Below, piece by piece: positions 9,901-18,698 of a stretch of DNA of 64,000 nt. Position numbers and translations under genes: made by a program. The notes under the pieces were generated by a model, which was given only the letters and a program-made list of their open reading frames with translations, did no database searches and was not told where the DNA came from. How positions within the stretch are numbered: position 1 is the stretch's first letter; each line of letters begins with the position of its first letter. The stretch comes from Takakia lepidozioides (taxonomy: Eukaryota; Streptophyta; Takakiopsida; Takakiales; Takakiaceae), in NCBI GenBank assembly GCA_030704615.1, contig CM060734.1, positions 30,024,042-30,088,041 of the forward strand, written 5' to 3'.

Positions 9901-10930
9901 TTTCAAGCAATACAGGCAGATGGAAGCTGAGAATGAGAAATACATCGTGGAGTTGCAACAAACCATCGTGGCCAATAGAAATGAAATCGCGGTCAGTAAC
10001 AAGGCTTCGAAAGAAGCCAATAATCTACTTGCTGCCTATGCGCAATTGGTTGAGCCACAGGCGAAGCGCATGAAGGCTTTACAACAGCAGTTGGAATTGT
10101 ATAAGCTAAGAGAGGAGCAAACTCTCAGGGGAACCACAAGCAGCTTGGTGGATAACAGCCTTATGCAGGTCTGGTTAGCACAAGGGCCAGTAGAGGGCAA
10201 AAGCCCACGGAAGCTCACCCAAAGCGAGATGAATGAGCTCAGACTGCAGGTGCAGAACATTGCCACAACTACTATAGACAATGTCTATAGTAGGATAGCA
10301 GAGTTACAAGAGGATGTAGACGGACTCCAGACTCAAGTGGAAGACCTCACTTCAAACATCGACCAAAGAGTCTATATCCCTCAGGAACAGCTAATGGCTT
10401 CTTATTTGCAAGCCAGAACTCTGGCTTTTCAGTCTTCACAGGAGGTGCAGGAGATGCCAATGGTACAGGAACCAGTACCACCACCACCACAACAGGTCAG
10501 TGTACCAGTAGCTGAACCTGTGGTTACTACAACCACACCACAGCCACCACAGCCGGAGGTATGGGGCAATGCAGCTTTTAACCCACCTAAAACTCCAGCT
10601 GCCAGGGAGTACAGTAGGGCTATGATTATGCCCTTCAACCAAATTCCCATCATGTTGGATTTGGCTTGGAAAGAATTTAGTCCTCCGCAGTCATTCGCAC
10701 ATTACTACCAAATCATGCGTATCTGGCTGCCAGTGGCAACCAGGACTAAAGTTCTTCCAAACAATCGACATATTGAAGATCATCACTTTGCACAATACTG
10801 GCACGAGGCAGGTACCATGTTGAGGGAATTGGTTGCTTTCCAGGTTGTACATGGACTCATTTATACCAAGACCAAGGAGATAGCAAGTATTGTCATGGGG
10901 TGCGGGCTATACTACGCTGCTTGTTTCTGA
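6857..10930 (+). CDS. Long post-pol ORF of G1 with coiled coil (function unknown)
   Basis: A 1357-codon open frame. Codons 1 to about 50 are the displaced C-terminus of pol, then come the minisatellite decapeptides and a basic low-complexity stretch. A plausible separate start is the ATG at 8072. From about 8140 to 8700 is a globular region (LRLEGLQSMDWTLHHRQYML..., LQQLFRLPEGH) that I cannot assign. A disordered Glu/Gln-rich section follows, then a strong heptad coiled coil of about 220 residues (9455-10120) and a Pro-rich hinge (PPPPQQ near 10480). Extra ORFs after pol occur in Athila/Tat elements, where they are sometimes called env-like; no signal peptide or membrane segment is evident here. 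It loses frame near 10910 and continues at 10900-11622. Confidence 0.7.
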   Translation: MERTLCHQKMYDNNTAMLQTINKEMLGRVNANKLKGYSGIHDKPLQHDLHVEPQEQSRAAPVLRTEYGTLVARPSIYDRGGQNKRDTAYHSPSRRDTAYHSPTRRDTAYHSPARRNTAYHSPSRRDTAYHSPSRRDTAYHNLPQRVTAYHSLPQGNTAYHSVTQYDTACHSSTQPTKVTRSIESVTSGHIKTSGKWLKEEETEINLKIDTWRSGCDTQQRMKCKDRCQKERGQERPSKGMKGGPINEYGKRETERTASTEKLNSCRMCDPSGLSNRESPLKKIKVKIQSQRIQPIENQRNDQENGGKLSARGGVVLSNGRLDRTGHKCYNLETMEELTDYTLAILFTQWQRHETKEQSFSLEQCLQAPQAYKRLPIAFCGNHTFLLCALQAFLQLLQPKQFCESKMKRVRGMEEIRVKSTTILQKQTMATPQAIKILKELRLEGLQSMDWTLHHRQYMLQFLQNFEPKTGTTTVKGVELMITPLYLQQLFRLPEGHVYVEEHRERLQIGDLFQEGSFFKTQGYACTKAVYPGLKDIGQVLNVLIALKQNQQYLSRSFTEEILKGLKGQEVPWADIMYNALVEEMKRLQGTTAKSPIIVSGPIIAQIILSSGILNAQERKEMGVFEPETTAMEEQGSSHSEGGLAAQPETKRQRRGKTVVADPLASRIPHDNVSQAHDQGGAQQHKRMLLLEAGPSEREEEVTSASQPTQPLERLVTRSQVIHAAQPEIIDLESEGIDIPTTEQIVAEIEKGDLLYEYSGLVKQTEIPEVQQLPKKNPEVHIMHTPVSEVPQAEGHDTVAPVINEVVQEENPVGQWSEWLVRHHTVEDREEQQQPHHDDPQQAMLMNSIGRTLNLLGTYVKTHVPITQLTALKEELRKEFEARLATECSNKVDEEVTLKMKQDLANTEMALQLAKQQLIEAGLAQDQLHEAHKQQLYQMQVQHESKLQELNALHTELQTVHNRMEIQCATFTTMLDQSTKEINSQAEKCTKAEEENVEHMKLIVDMKNTICRNEETFKQYRQMEAENEKYIVELQQTIVANRNEIAVSNKASKEANNLLAAYAQLVEPQAKRMKALQQQLELYKLREEQTLRGTTSSLVDNSLMQVWLAQGPVEGKSPRKLTQSEMNELRLQVQNIATTTIDNVYSRIAELQEDVDGLQTQVEDLTSNIDQRVYIPQEQLMASYLQARTLAFQSSQEVQEMPMVQEPVPPPPQQVSVPVAEPVVTTTTPQPPQPEVWGNAAFNPPKTPAAREYSRAMIMPFNQIPIMLDLAWKEFSPPQSFAHYYQIMRIWLPVATRTKVLPNNRHIEDHHFAQYWHEAGTMLRELVAFQVVHGLIYTKTKEIASIVMGCGLYYAACF
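7107..7385 (+). repeat. 30-bp minisatellite based on CACAGCCTATCACAGCC
   Basis: About nine tandem units of roughly 30 bp (ACACAGCCTATCACAGCCC plus a variable tail). The period is divisible by three, so the array stays open in all three forward frames; in the long frame it encodes RRDTAYHSPS-type decapeptides. Later units diverge. Related CACAGCC repeats lie in the element's LTR (11790-12150). Confidence 0.9.
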
Positions 10931-11622
10931 TACGTTACCACATAGAGCAACAAAAGATGCAAGCACGCTTTCAAAGTTACTCCAGTGGAGATCATTGGGT
11001 ATTACCTTCGGTGCCACCTCATATGTACCTATATGACCCAAAAGTTATGATACAAAAGGATTCTCAAATTCGTTCATGGTTTCAAGCAGCCTGCAACAAT
11101 TTGTCAACACAGAAATTCGGACTTGATGACATTTTCTATAAGGGACATATCGCATGGAAATACTTGCACGCGGCACCAGTAATTGGTACCCCACTCATCT
11201 GGACAGACAAGGAGCTCAGTGTCTACACCAATTTTGCTGTTCAACGGTTACACCAGGTTGTAAAATGCAAACTTCCAGACATGGTAGGACAGCATTGTAT
11301 GCCCCAGATGATTCCACAAAAAGTTCGAAAATTAAAACACCTGAGAGGCGATAAGGATTCTGATACAACTGTTTCTTCACAAAATTCTTTTGACATGGGA
11401 GAAGACTATGCAATTCAGATGGAAGAGAAGAAACAAAGGGGATCTCCTATGCCGGAAAGATTACCTCGATATCAACCTCCAGAAGGCCTCACTTATCCAG
11501 GTAGTGATCAACCATCTCCATCAACCAGAGACAGACCTCGGGCTCGTACACACAGCCCACCACGAAACTCTCAACGTCAACAAGGTGCTCACTCACAAAG
11601 GGTTGCTACTCGGAAACAGTAA
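10900..11622 (+). CDS. C-terminal continuation of the post-pol ORF
   Basis: A 240-codon frame overlapping the end of the long ORF. It has Trp/aromatic-rich globular sequence (HWVLPSVPPHMYLYDP, SWFQAACNNL, HIAWKYLHAAP), then a charged, Pro/Ser/Arg-rich tail with RDRPRARTHSPPRNSQRQ ending 38 bp before the 3' LTR. One base appears lost near 10910, so both frames were probably one protein of about 1200 residues. G2 keeps only the tail of this ORF (44050-44210), which confirms it belongs to the element family. Confidence 0.7.
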   Translation: MRAILRCLFLIRYHIEQQKMQARFQSYSSGDHWVLPSVPPHMYLYDPKVMIQKDSQIRSWFQAACNNLSTQKFGLDDIFYKGHIAWKYLHAAPVIGTPLIWTDKELSVYTNFAVQRLHQVVKCKLPDMVGQHCMPQMIPQKVRKLKHLRGDKDSDTTVSSQNSFDMGEDYAIQMEEKKQRGSPMPERLPRYQPPEGLTYPGSDQPSPSTRDRPRARTHSPPRNSQRQQGAHSQRVATRKQ

Positions 11623-11643
11623 ACCGTGAGGACACGGCTTTTT

Positions 11644-11660
11644 GAGGGGGGAAGGGGTAA
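11644..11660 (+). other. Polypurine tract of G1
   Basis: GAGGGGGGAAGGGGTAA lies directly before the TGTTAGAGG start of the 3' LTR. It primes plus-strand DNA synthesis. The same arrangement is present in G2 on the other strand at 44038-44055. Confidence 0.88.
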
Positions 11661-12769
11661 TGTTAGAGGACTGTAGGGGACTTAGATACTTATACGGGAT
11701 CTGTAGGGTACCCTTAATTTTTGCACAGACTGAGACAAACAGGAACCTTAGGGGTGACAGCAGCGCACTGTAGAGGGGGGTTACATAGCCCACACAGCCG
11801 ACACAGCAGTCACAGCCCACACAGCCAATACAGCCCGTCACAGTCGTCACAGCCCACACAGCCGACACAGCCGTCACAGCCCACACAGCCGTCACAGTCG
11901 TCACAGCCCACACAGCCCACACAGCCCGTCACAGTCGTCACAGCAGACACAGCCCACACAGCCAACACAGCCCGTCACAGTCGTCACAGCCCACACACCC
12001 GTCACAGTCATCACAGCCCACACAGCCCACAAGCCCGTCACAGTCGTCACAGCAGACACAGCCCACACAGCCAGTCACAGCCCGGCACAGCCACACAGCC
12101 AGTCACAGCCCGACACAGCCAAACACAGCCAGTCACCGCTTGACACAGCTGTCACGATAATAGGGAACGAAGAGTAGGACAGGGAACGACTGTGGGGAAC
12201 AACACCAGTGAAGGGAACATGTTAGTTCACATACGACGGTTAGAGAGGGAAACGGTTAGAACGCGGATAGGAGGATAAAGGGAAGAACGGGGAATAGGAA
12301 GGGGATCATTATTCGGGGAGGACTTCGGAGACAGGCGGGAGCGGAGATCGGAGAGCACGATGAAGGAGAAAAGAGGATTAGTAGATGCTTGTCATATGCA
12401 AAGCTAGAGTGATATTGTAGAGCAGATTAGAGACATAATGGATTCGGCCTGATACCTGATAAATCATAATCTGATACTTATACGATACAATCACACTGTG
12501 TAGAGAGATCTGAGTGAAGCTGTGGATTGAATGGAGGAGTTAAGGAAACCGATAAATTGATGAAGCAAACTGATACTTAATTATCAATGGTAAGGTAGCT
12601 AAGATGAATGCGGAAAAGGAAACAAATAGGAAACACCCCCATGATACACTAGCTGTAGGTCATGACTGATTGTTCTGCGCGGGCTGAGTACTTAGAGATT
12701 TCCAACTCTTCTATCTTGGAGTTTCCGCCTCGGATAGCGAAGGGATGGGTGAGTAAAAACCGCGCGACA
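11661..12769 (+). repeat. 3' LTR of G1 (1109 bp)
   Basis: Runs from TGTTAGAGG after the polypurine tract to CGCGCGACA. Its last 362 bp equal the window's first 362 bp. It contains a long CACAGCC minisatellite. Homologous LTRs or pieces occur on the minus strand at 43126-44037, 52296-52490 and 56195-56416, so the family is repeated locally. The next base after the LTR is the middle of a PPR gene. Confidence 0.93.
11790..12150 (+). repeat. CACAGCC minisatellite inside the LTR
   Basis: Dozens of short units of the type CACAGCCCACACAGCC, GACACAGCCGTCACAGCC and CACAGTCGTCACAGCC, with 8-10 bp and higher-order periods. The complement (GGCTGTGTCGGGCTGTG) is seen in all other LTR copies of the window, so the repeat belongs to the LTR itself. 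Unit number varies strongly between copies: it is much shorter at 43760-43915. Confidence 0.9.
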
Positions 12770-13398
12770 GTGTCTGTCTCTTGCTTAAGTGCATCAAGAT
12801 GGACGGTCTCGAAGCTGGAAAGCATGTGCACACTCACATTATCCAAAGTGGATTCACGCCAAATGTTTTTCTACTCAACACCCTTGTCAACCTGTATGTT
12901 AAGTGCCGGAACATCAGGGATGCTCACCAAGTGTTGAACATAATGCCTCAATGATCTTTGATCACGTGGAATATTATGTTGAAAGGATTTACCAAACATA
13001 GGTGTGGTAGGAATGTTTTGGAGACATATGAGCAAATGATGTGCGAAGCGGTGAAGCCCAACCACATCACATTTGTTTGCGTTTGCAATGCGTGTGAAAG
13101 CCTAGGAGCAAGCTGGAATTGTACCAGATGTCATCTTGAACACTGCCCTTGTGGACATGTTGTGGGTGCGTAAAGGATGTGAGGGGAGTTTTCAACACTC
13201 TGGCTGAACGAGATGTGGTGTCATGGAACGTGATGCTTGCAGGGTATGCACAGCAGGGGCACGGGATGGAGGCTTTGAAGACCTATGAGCAAATGATGGG
13301 GGAAGGGGTGAAGCCTAACAACATCACAAGGCATTTCACCAGATTCAGATATGTATGTCTGTCTCTTGCTTAAGTGCATCAAGATGGAAGGTCTGGAA

Positions 13399-13904
13399 CA
13401 GTGTTGGACTGGTATATAGGTGAAGGACTGGTACATAATACTGGTATATGCACTGGTATTAGATACCAGACCAGTCTGGTATCATTTGGGAGAATACTTG
13501 GTCAGATACCAGACCAGGCTGGTATCAGTTCTTTCATACCAGCCACAATACCCGTATTCCCCCATCGTCTTCCTCATTTACTCTGGTATGTATACTGAAT
13601 TAATTTATGTGTACATATGCCTATATATTCGTACTTATGTATATTTACTTCTTATGTATATTTTATTTGTTTTCACTTTATACTTGCCACTTGACAAATT
13701 TGTAACTCAAGATGGCTTTGGAATGATACCAGAGTTGATATCTCATACCAGCTGGTATTGTGGTCATGATACTCATATTCATACCAGTATCTGGAAAAAA
13801 ATACATCCACCATTATAGAGACCAGACTGGTATGAAAGTTTTGTGATACGCCTGGTACCAGGACCAGTCTGGTATGTAAAAAACTTGATACCAGACCAAC
13901 ACTG
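13399..13904. mobile_element. hAT-type MITE, 506 bp, with 8-bp target duplication
   Basis: Ends are CAGTGTTGGACTGGTAT and, inverted on the right, CAGTGTTGGTCTGGTAT. Both sides are flanked by GTCTGGAA (13391-13398 and 13905-13912). An 8 bp duplication and a CAGTGTTGG-like terminus are hallmarks of hAT elements. The interior is AT-rich with many copies of ATACCAG/CTGGTAT in both directions and no credible gene. It lies inside the PPR relic. Confidence 0.9.
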
Positions 13905-14425
13905 GTCTGGAAGTTGGAAAACAGGTGCATACTCACATCATCCAAAGTGAGTTTCCATGGCTGAACGAGATGTGGTGTCGTGGAGTGCGATGCTTGCAGG
14001 GTATGCACAGCAGGGACGTGGTATGGAGGCTTTGGAGACCTATGATCAAATGATGGGGGAAGGGGTGAAGCCCGACCACATCACGTTTGTGTACATTTGC
14101 AATGCGTGTGTAAGTCTGTCAGCTTTGGAAAAGGGCAAAGAGGTCCATGGCGACATTGTTAGATCTGCAATTGTATCAAATGTCATTCTGAACAGTACCC
14201 TCGTGGACATGTATGAAGGGAGTGTTCGACGGTATGGCTGAACGAGATGTGCCATTGTGGAGTGCGATGATTGCAGGATATGCACAGCAAGGGCGCGGGA
14301 TGGAGGCTTTGGAGACCTATGAGCAAATGATGTGTGAAGGGGTGAAGCCCGCACTTTGCATTGCATGATGTTGAGGAAGAGCTTAAAGAATCGTCTCTTT
14401 GCCACCACAATGAGAAGCGGCTGAG

Positions 14426-14740
14426 TTTGTTCATGGGTATTTGGATGGATCCGTAGTCTTTTACGTTTCTACAAAGGATTCCAGAGGCAATGAGCTCCTC
14501 GTGGATGAGTCAATCGTGGACTCCTGGGATCCCATTCGGAGACAGGTGAACGAATCCTTCGAACTTCTTCTCTCCAGGAAACCTTCCACCCAGGCATTCT
14601 TAGGGAAGATGTTTCACGTTTGGGATGACAACCACCGGTTGCTTGCATGGATGGCTGTCATTGGGAGGCTGCACTCACAGAAGGAAGAGTGGCATTACTC
14701 TGTTCGATTGATGGTGCTGGACGGATGTGTGGTGATTGCC
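14426..14740 (+). pseudogene. Fragment of a ParB-like 'WDxNHRLLAW' gene inside the DYW domain
   Basis: About 100 codons (GYLDGSVVFYVSTKD... to [17 protein letters not shown] ... [14 protein letters not shown]) match the ParB-like region of the M1 gene on the minus strand at 26560-26900, which reads GSAAFYVS ... SGKMFFVWDGNHRLLAW ... IGWHYMVECVIL. Spacing of the shared blocks is nearly the same. The piece replaces the middle of the DYW domain: DYW sequence ends just before it and resumes with [10 protein letters not shown] after it, in another frame. It has no intron and no start of its own, so it is read here as a captured or recombined fragment. Confidence 0.72.
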
Positions 14741-14859
14741 ACACAGCCACCAAATTCATCTCAAAGATAGCTAAGCAAGAGATTGCTGTACGGGATGCAA
14801 ACCGCTTTCATCACTTCCAAAATGGTGTTTGTTCTTGTGGGGAGTATTGGTGAAATGAA

Positions 14860-15172
14860 ATGCTTGTCATCTAATTGAATGTATTGAACTCTGTCAACTG
14901 CGAGTCAGGTTGGACTCCAACAGTGGCAACAAAGGCGCACGAAATCTCTTTTTGGAGAGGAATTCTCAACAGTAGGTTTTGAACATAATTGGACCTTGCG
15001 AAGGTTGAAACTGTAGAACAATTTCAGAAACTGTCCTAGTTGATGAACAGAGGTGCAGTGACTAGGTCTTGGTCTTCAAGAGGGTCACTCTCTGATGAAA
15101 TACCCAGGACTGCATATCAGAAAATAGAAACTTTCTTCAGGCCTCTTGCACATAGGGCATTGACAATGTCCC
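14860..15172. other. No gene recognised
   Basis: Non-coding spacer between the PPR relic and the first 356 bp repeat. Only short frames, no repeat or RNA signature seen. Confidence 0.6.
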
Positions 15173-15528
15173 TGTCAAGTTAAATAAGCACAGTGTGAAA
15201 CTAACTAGAATAAAGCTAGTTATTTGTATTTAACACTTGGATTTAGGTCAAGTGTTAAATCAGGTGTCAAGTTTAGTTTGACACCTGAACTGTCTTATCT
15301 TCACAAGAGCGTCAGTCGCGCAGCTCATCTCTCTCGAGTTGAGCCTGCGCGACCGAGCTCCTGCATCGTTTAGGACTGAGTGTGCTTATGATGGGAGTAT
15401 AGGTTGTTGTGGGGTGGAGTCCCCATAGCTTGGGGTGCCCCTGGCTCGACTTTTGTTTTAACGAGTGATAGCGATGGATTTCATGTTGTTTCTGGTGTGA
15501 ACAGTGTGTCTCTTAGCTTGTTCTATCA
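15173..15528 (+). repeat. Left copy of the G3 terminal repeat (356 bp)
   Basis: Starts TGTCAAGTTAAATAAGC and ends TTCTATCA (TG...CA). It is nearly identical to 41582-41942, whose extra 5 bp is a CGCGC insertion. It contains consecutive hairpins: AACACTTG/CAAGTGTT and AGGTGTCAA/TTGACACCT. The bases following this copy (ACTCGAGAGAGATGAGCT) are the exact inverse of an 18-base stretch inside it near 15322. No target duplication is found. Confidence 0.8.
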
Positions 15529-17947
15529 CTCGAGAGAGATGAGCTCTTATCTGTGAGTGCAAGGTAGGAGTTGAGGGTTAGCACTTGTATGATTACCTGT
15601 GTGAGAGTAGTGCTTAGTTTAAGAAGCTTAAAAAAAAAAAAAAAAACAAAATATGCAGGTTTCGATCAACGTTGGTTCTGGCATGAGGCCGCCGGGCAGG
15701 ACGGAGCTACACTGCATGGAAGCAGCCTTCGTTTTGGTCAGTGAGGAGACATCATGGAGTAGCAGCGATTGGCTGTTGGGAAACTGACCAAGTGCGAGAC
15801 TTAAAGGGGTACCTGTGATCGAGCAGATGGGTAGAACTTCCGTGCCTGGAGATGGCCGGGCTGCTCGCCTTAGTTCGATGTGCACAGACCAGAAGCGGTA
15901 AGGAAAGGCAGCGGAAGAGCAGGTGGAGCTGGTGTAGTGGAGCCAGTTGAAGGAGGAGCTGTAAATCCGCCCCCTCCAGTAAATGCAGCGCCAGCAGGTA
16001 GAGCACGGCGCAGCGAGCTGGTTGAAGGTGAAGGCCCCGAGAGAGAAAGCCTAGCAGCAAAGCGATGGAGAACGGGGAGCCCATTGCTGGCATATCATCA
16101 ACACTGCAAAACCAGGAGTCTCACAAATCTTCATGCTACTTGTGATTGTGGCTGGGAAAGCTGCTTTCACCTGGTCGATTATCTGCATAAGCAACCAGCT
16201 TCCTGACAAAAAGGGTTGTTGGGGGCATTGTTGATTTCGGGGAGTGCAAGGTGCAAAGTCGTTTTTAAGTGCTTCAGGTTTGTACAAAGCCAAGTAGCTG
16301 TTGCTACCTTGCACCTTGGTTCCACCATTTTGAGGTGGAAACTGGTGGAAAGTCGAATGGTGGTTCACAACCCAGCACACTGCCCGAGTCCAAGTTTGTC
16401 ACCATATATCTGACACTGCTCCTCCGTCCCGCCAATGGTTCTGATTGTTGAAAGATAAGTTCTTCCTTTAAGACCAAGTCCTCACAAGTCCTACTGACTT
16501 GGTGTAGGATTGTGGCGATACAGGTCAAGGGAGCTCCAGCTCTACTTGTCTCATCATTGAACACTTCCAACTGATCACTTGCCTCTACTGTCATTTCGGC
16601 GTCAAGGGTACTTACTTCTGCACAGGTGCTGGTCCTGGGAGTCTTAGTGCGAGATACCACATTCATTTAATTGGTGCAGGAATATGAGCTCTATCAGCTT
16701 CTGAACTCCAGACTTTCCTGATTATCCCTTTGTCTGGTGTATGGGATAAACCCGTCTGAAAACACCAACGATCAGCAAGGTGACCCGAACTGGGCAACAG
16801 AGAACTGGGACAACCCAGGTGCAGTTGGTGGCCTTGACCAGACCTCAAGGCCGTACTCATCCAACCGGTTAGAGTGGAAGATGGGAGCTGTGATGGTATT
16901 CATAGTATTCATGCAGCTGCCTTGGTGGGGACAGTGAATGCGAGACTGGCAGCTCAACTGGGCATTGGGATCGTAATTCAGTAGCAGGCTGATTGGAGTT
17001 AAAGAGGTTTGGTCATGCCAGTGTCCGAGCAGCCAGTGAATCTTGGGTCAGATTTTGAAGGTATGTTGCATTGCAGTAGGCAGTGTTCTAGGGATTCTGA
17101 AACCCCAAGCGAGCAGCATGTGCAGAGCAGTGCACGGGTGAATTGAAGCCAACGCCCTACCTTTAGAATTCTATTTGCGATCTGCCAGAGAAAGACAGCC
17201 AGCTTTGCAGGATGTTTGATTGAGGGCAGCAGTGCATAGCGAGGCCAGTGATTTGAATGCCGCTGAAATCTGTCACGGAAATGACCTGATTAGGTTGGGC
17301 TGAGCATGTAACCAAGTGTCGGGCAATGGAGGCAACGGCCCTTGCTGGAGGATGCATATCCAAGATGCAGGGATGGTCTGGATGATGCTGGCATAACCTG
17401 CATTTCCTCTGGCTGCTCCTACAATCTGGTTTATGTGCCCCTGGCACTATAGTGCTGAGCCCGATCAGATATTTCCGATCTGGTGCTTTCCGGGGTTGCA
17501 TTGTAAGTGTTCCTGCTTTTGTTGGGAATATTGGTGCAAAGGATTAAGGCTCAGCATAGCTACGGATCCCGACTGGAGGAGAGCCAGTCACTGGGAACCA
17601 GGGAACAAGAAACCAGGGAACAGGGAACCAAGACAAGTATTGAAAATAGAGTTTTCCTTGTATTTGTTTTGTCTTATATAAAAAAAAAGAAAAAAAGAAA
17701 AAGGTGTTATGTTTAAAGAGCCTGGTTGGTCATATCTTTGTCAAATGAGCTCCGTTTGACTCAGTTCTTGAGGGGATAGCTGCAGAAAGGGGATATCTAC
17801 CTATCTAGACCTGGTTTTTGTTTTTGGGACTCTGCTAAAAATCTATGGAATTTTTAGAGTGTGAGTGTGCCATGAAAGATCCACAATTCTGTTTCTAGAA
17901 CCTGTTCTGGTCTATATGAGAGACAAATCTGTGGATGTTCTCCTTGT
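15529..17947. other. Presumed 5' leader of G3, no gene recognised
   Basis: About 2.4 kb of mixed-composition DNA with only short frames on either strand. It holds an A18 run (about 15631-15648) and an A-rich run (17681-17703). No homology to the other elements of the window is apparent. It could be untranslated leader of G3 or older inserted debris. Confidence 0.5.
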
Positions 17948-18698
17948 ATGGCTGGGGGAAATGAGGACGTAATTGAAGGGCATGTCTCGTCTCTTAGCCT
18001 GTGCACACAAGGGGACAGGATTTATGTTTCCCAAGGAACTCAGACTGATTTGAGTGGAGAACAGTTGGATGAGTTGATTGCATACTGGGAGTCATGCATT
18101 AGCAGTAGACAACAAACTGCTGTAGTTGGCGTTGAGGGCCTCAATGTTGCTTTGGATAGTCAGAACTCTGTTGGAGCCAGCAGTTCTGTAGCTGTAGGTG
18201 AAATACCAAAGTGGGTGAAAGCTAGGCTTGGAACACAACCAAAGACAGCCCCGGGGACCAAGGTGTTCAGCCACAAGGCCGTGGTGTACTGGAGCAGAGG
18301 AGCAGGAGCTGCACAAGTTTGTGCAATCAGACATGGTTGCAGCCGGATACGCTCTGCACAAGGCAACCACGAGCGGGGGTTCATTAGCAATGACAAGTTT
18401 GTTTTGCTTGAAGGAGATGCAGTCATTCGCAATGAGGACACCCGCAACCGTCTCAAAGCTTTCGAGTTGAGAGACTATCAAACCCTACCTTTTGTTTTCT
18501 TTAGTGTTCAGTGAGCGGGAGATAGGGGAGTATTGCTTTGTCTCTACCTGGCAGAAAGAGGAGGAGGGTTGGTTAGAGCAAGCTACTGTAGCTTGGGACA
18601 AGGTTAGTGGCAGGTTTCTGGACATAGATATACCTCCTACATCTTACCATCATGTAGAGCGAGGCATTTTGAGAGAAGTCTGGCAGTTGATAGCATAG
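17948..18698 (+). pseudogene. Unknown ORF at the start of G3 coding region (frameshifted)
   Basis: A frame of 188 codons from ATG 17948 (MAGGNEDVIEGHVSSLSL, then GTQTDLSGEQLDELIAYWES) is joined by other frames at 18228-18470 (ELHKFVQSDMVAAGYALHKATTSGG) and 18492-18698 (GEYCFVSTWQKEEEGWLEQATVAWDKVSGRFLDIDIPPTSYHHVERG). These look like parts of one protein of about 250 residues with one or two frameshifts. No family recognised. Position before gag suggests an accessory or N-terminal gag segment. Confidence 0.45.

Larger units (their letters stand above)
1..12769 (+). mobile_element. Ty3/gypsy LTR retrotransposon G1 (left end cut by window)
   Basis: Order seen: partial 5' LTR, primer binding site, short pre-gag ORF, gag, protease, reverse transcriptase, RNase H, integrase, long extra ORF, polypurine tract, full 3' LTR. 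RT before integrase makes it Ty3/gypsy. An extra ORF before gag and another after pol resembles the plant Tat/Athila/Ogre branch (inference). The 362 bp of 5' LTR in view differs from the matching part of the 3' LTR at only two positions, so insertion is recent, yet several frames are broken. Its 3' flank is a PPR gene relic; the left flank and hence the target duplication lie outside the window. Confidence 0.93.
12770..14853 (+). pseudogene. PPR-DYW protein relic, broken and interrupted
   Basis: Short frames in shifting phases translate to PLS-type PPR repeats: 'HIIQSGF..NVFLLNTLVNLYVKC', 'VVSWNVMLAGYAQQGHGMEAL', 'EQMMGEGVKP..ITFV', 'ALEKGKEVHGDIV'. The C-terminus is a DYW deaminase-like domain: LHDVEEELKESSLCHHNEK near 14357, then [19 protein letters not shown] with the terminal GEYW near 14730-14853. 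Intact members of this class edit organelle transcripts. This copy begins abruptly at the G1 LTR end, contains a MITE (13399-13904), has internal deletions and stops, and its DYW domain is split by foreign sequence (14426-14740). At least three partial repeats of the same PPR block are present, suggesting local duplication. Not functional. Confidence 0.85.

Noticed and set aside
11721-12143. 140-codon frame in the LTR (HSPHSRHSSHSPHSQ repeats)
   Set aside because: Pure translation of the CACAGCC minisatellite; open in several frames because of repeat composition.
13420-13818. 132-codon frame inside the MITE
   Set aside because: It is built from the ATACCAG/CTGGTAT repeats and AT-rich DNA, lies wholly inside a non-autonomous element, and has no recognisable domain.
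15631-15648. Poly(A) tail of a retroposed gene or LINE
   Set aside because: No target duplication and no coding sequence or retroposon 3' end upstream; the run follows the G3 repeat and may simply be A-rich leader.
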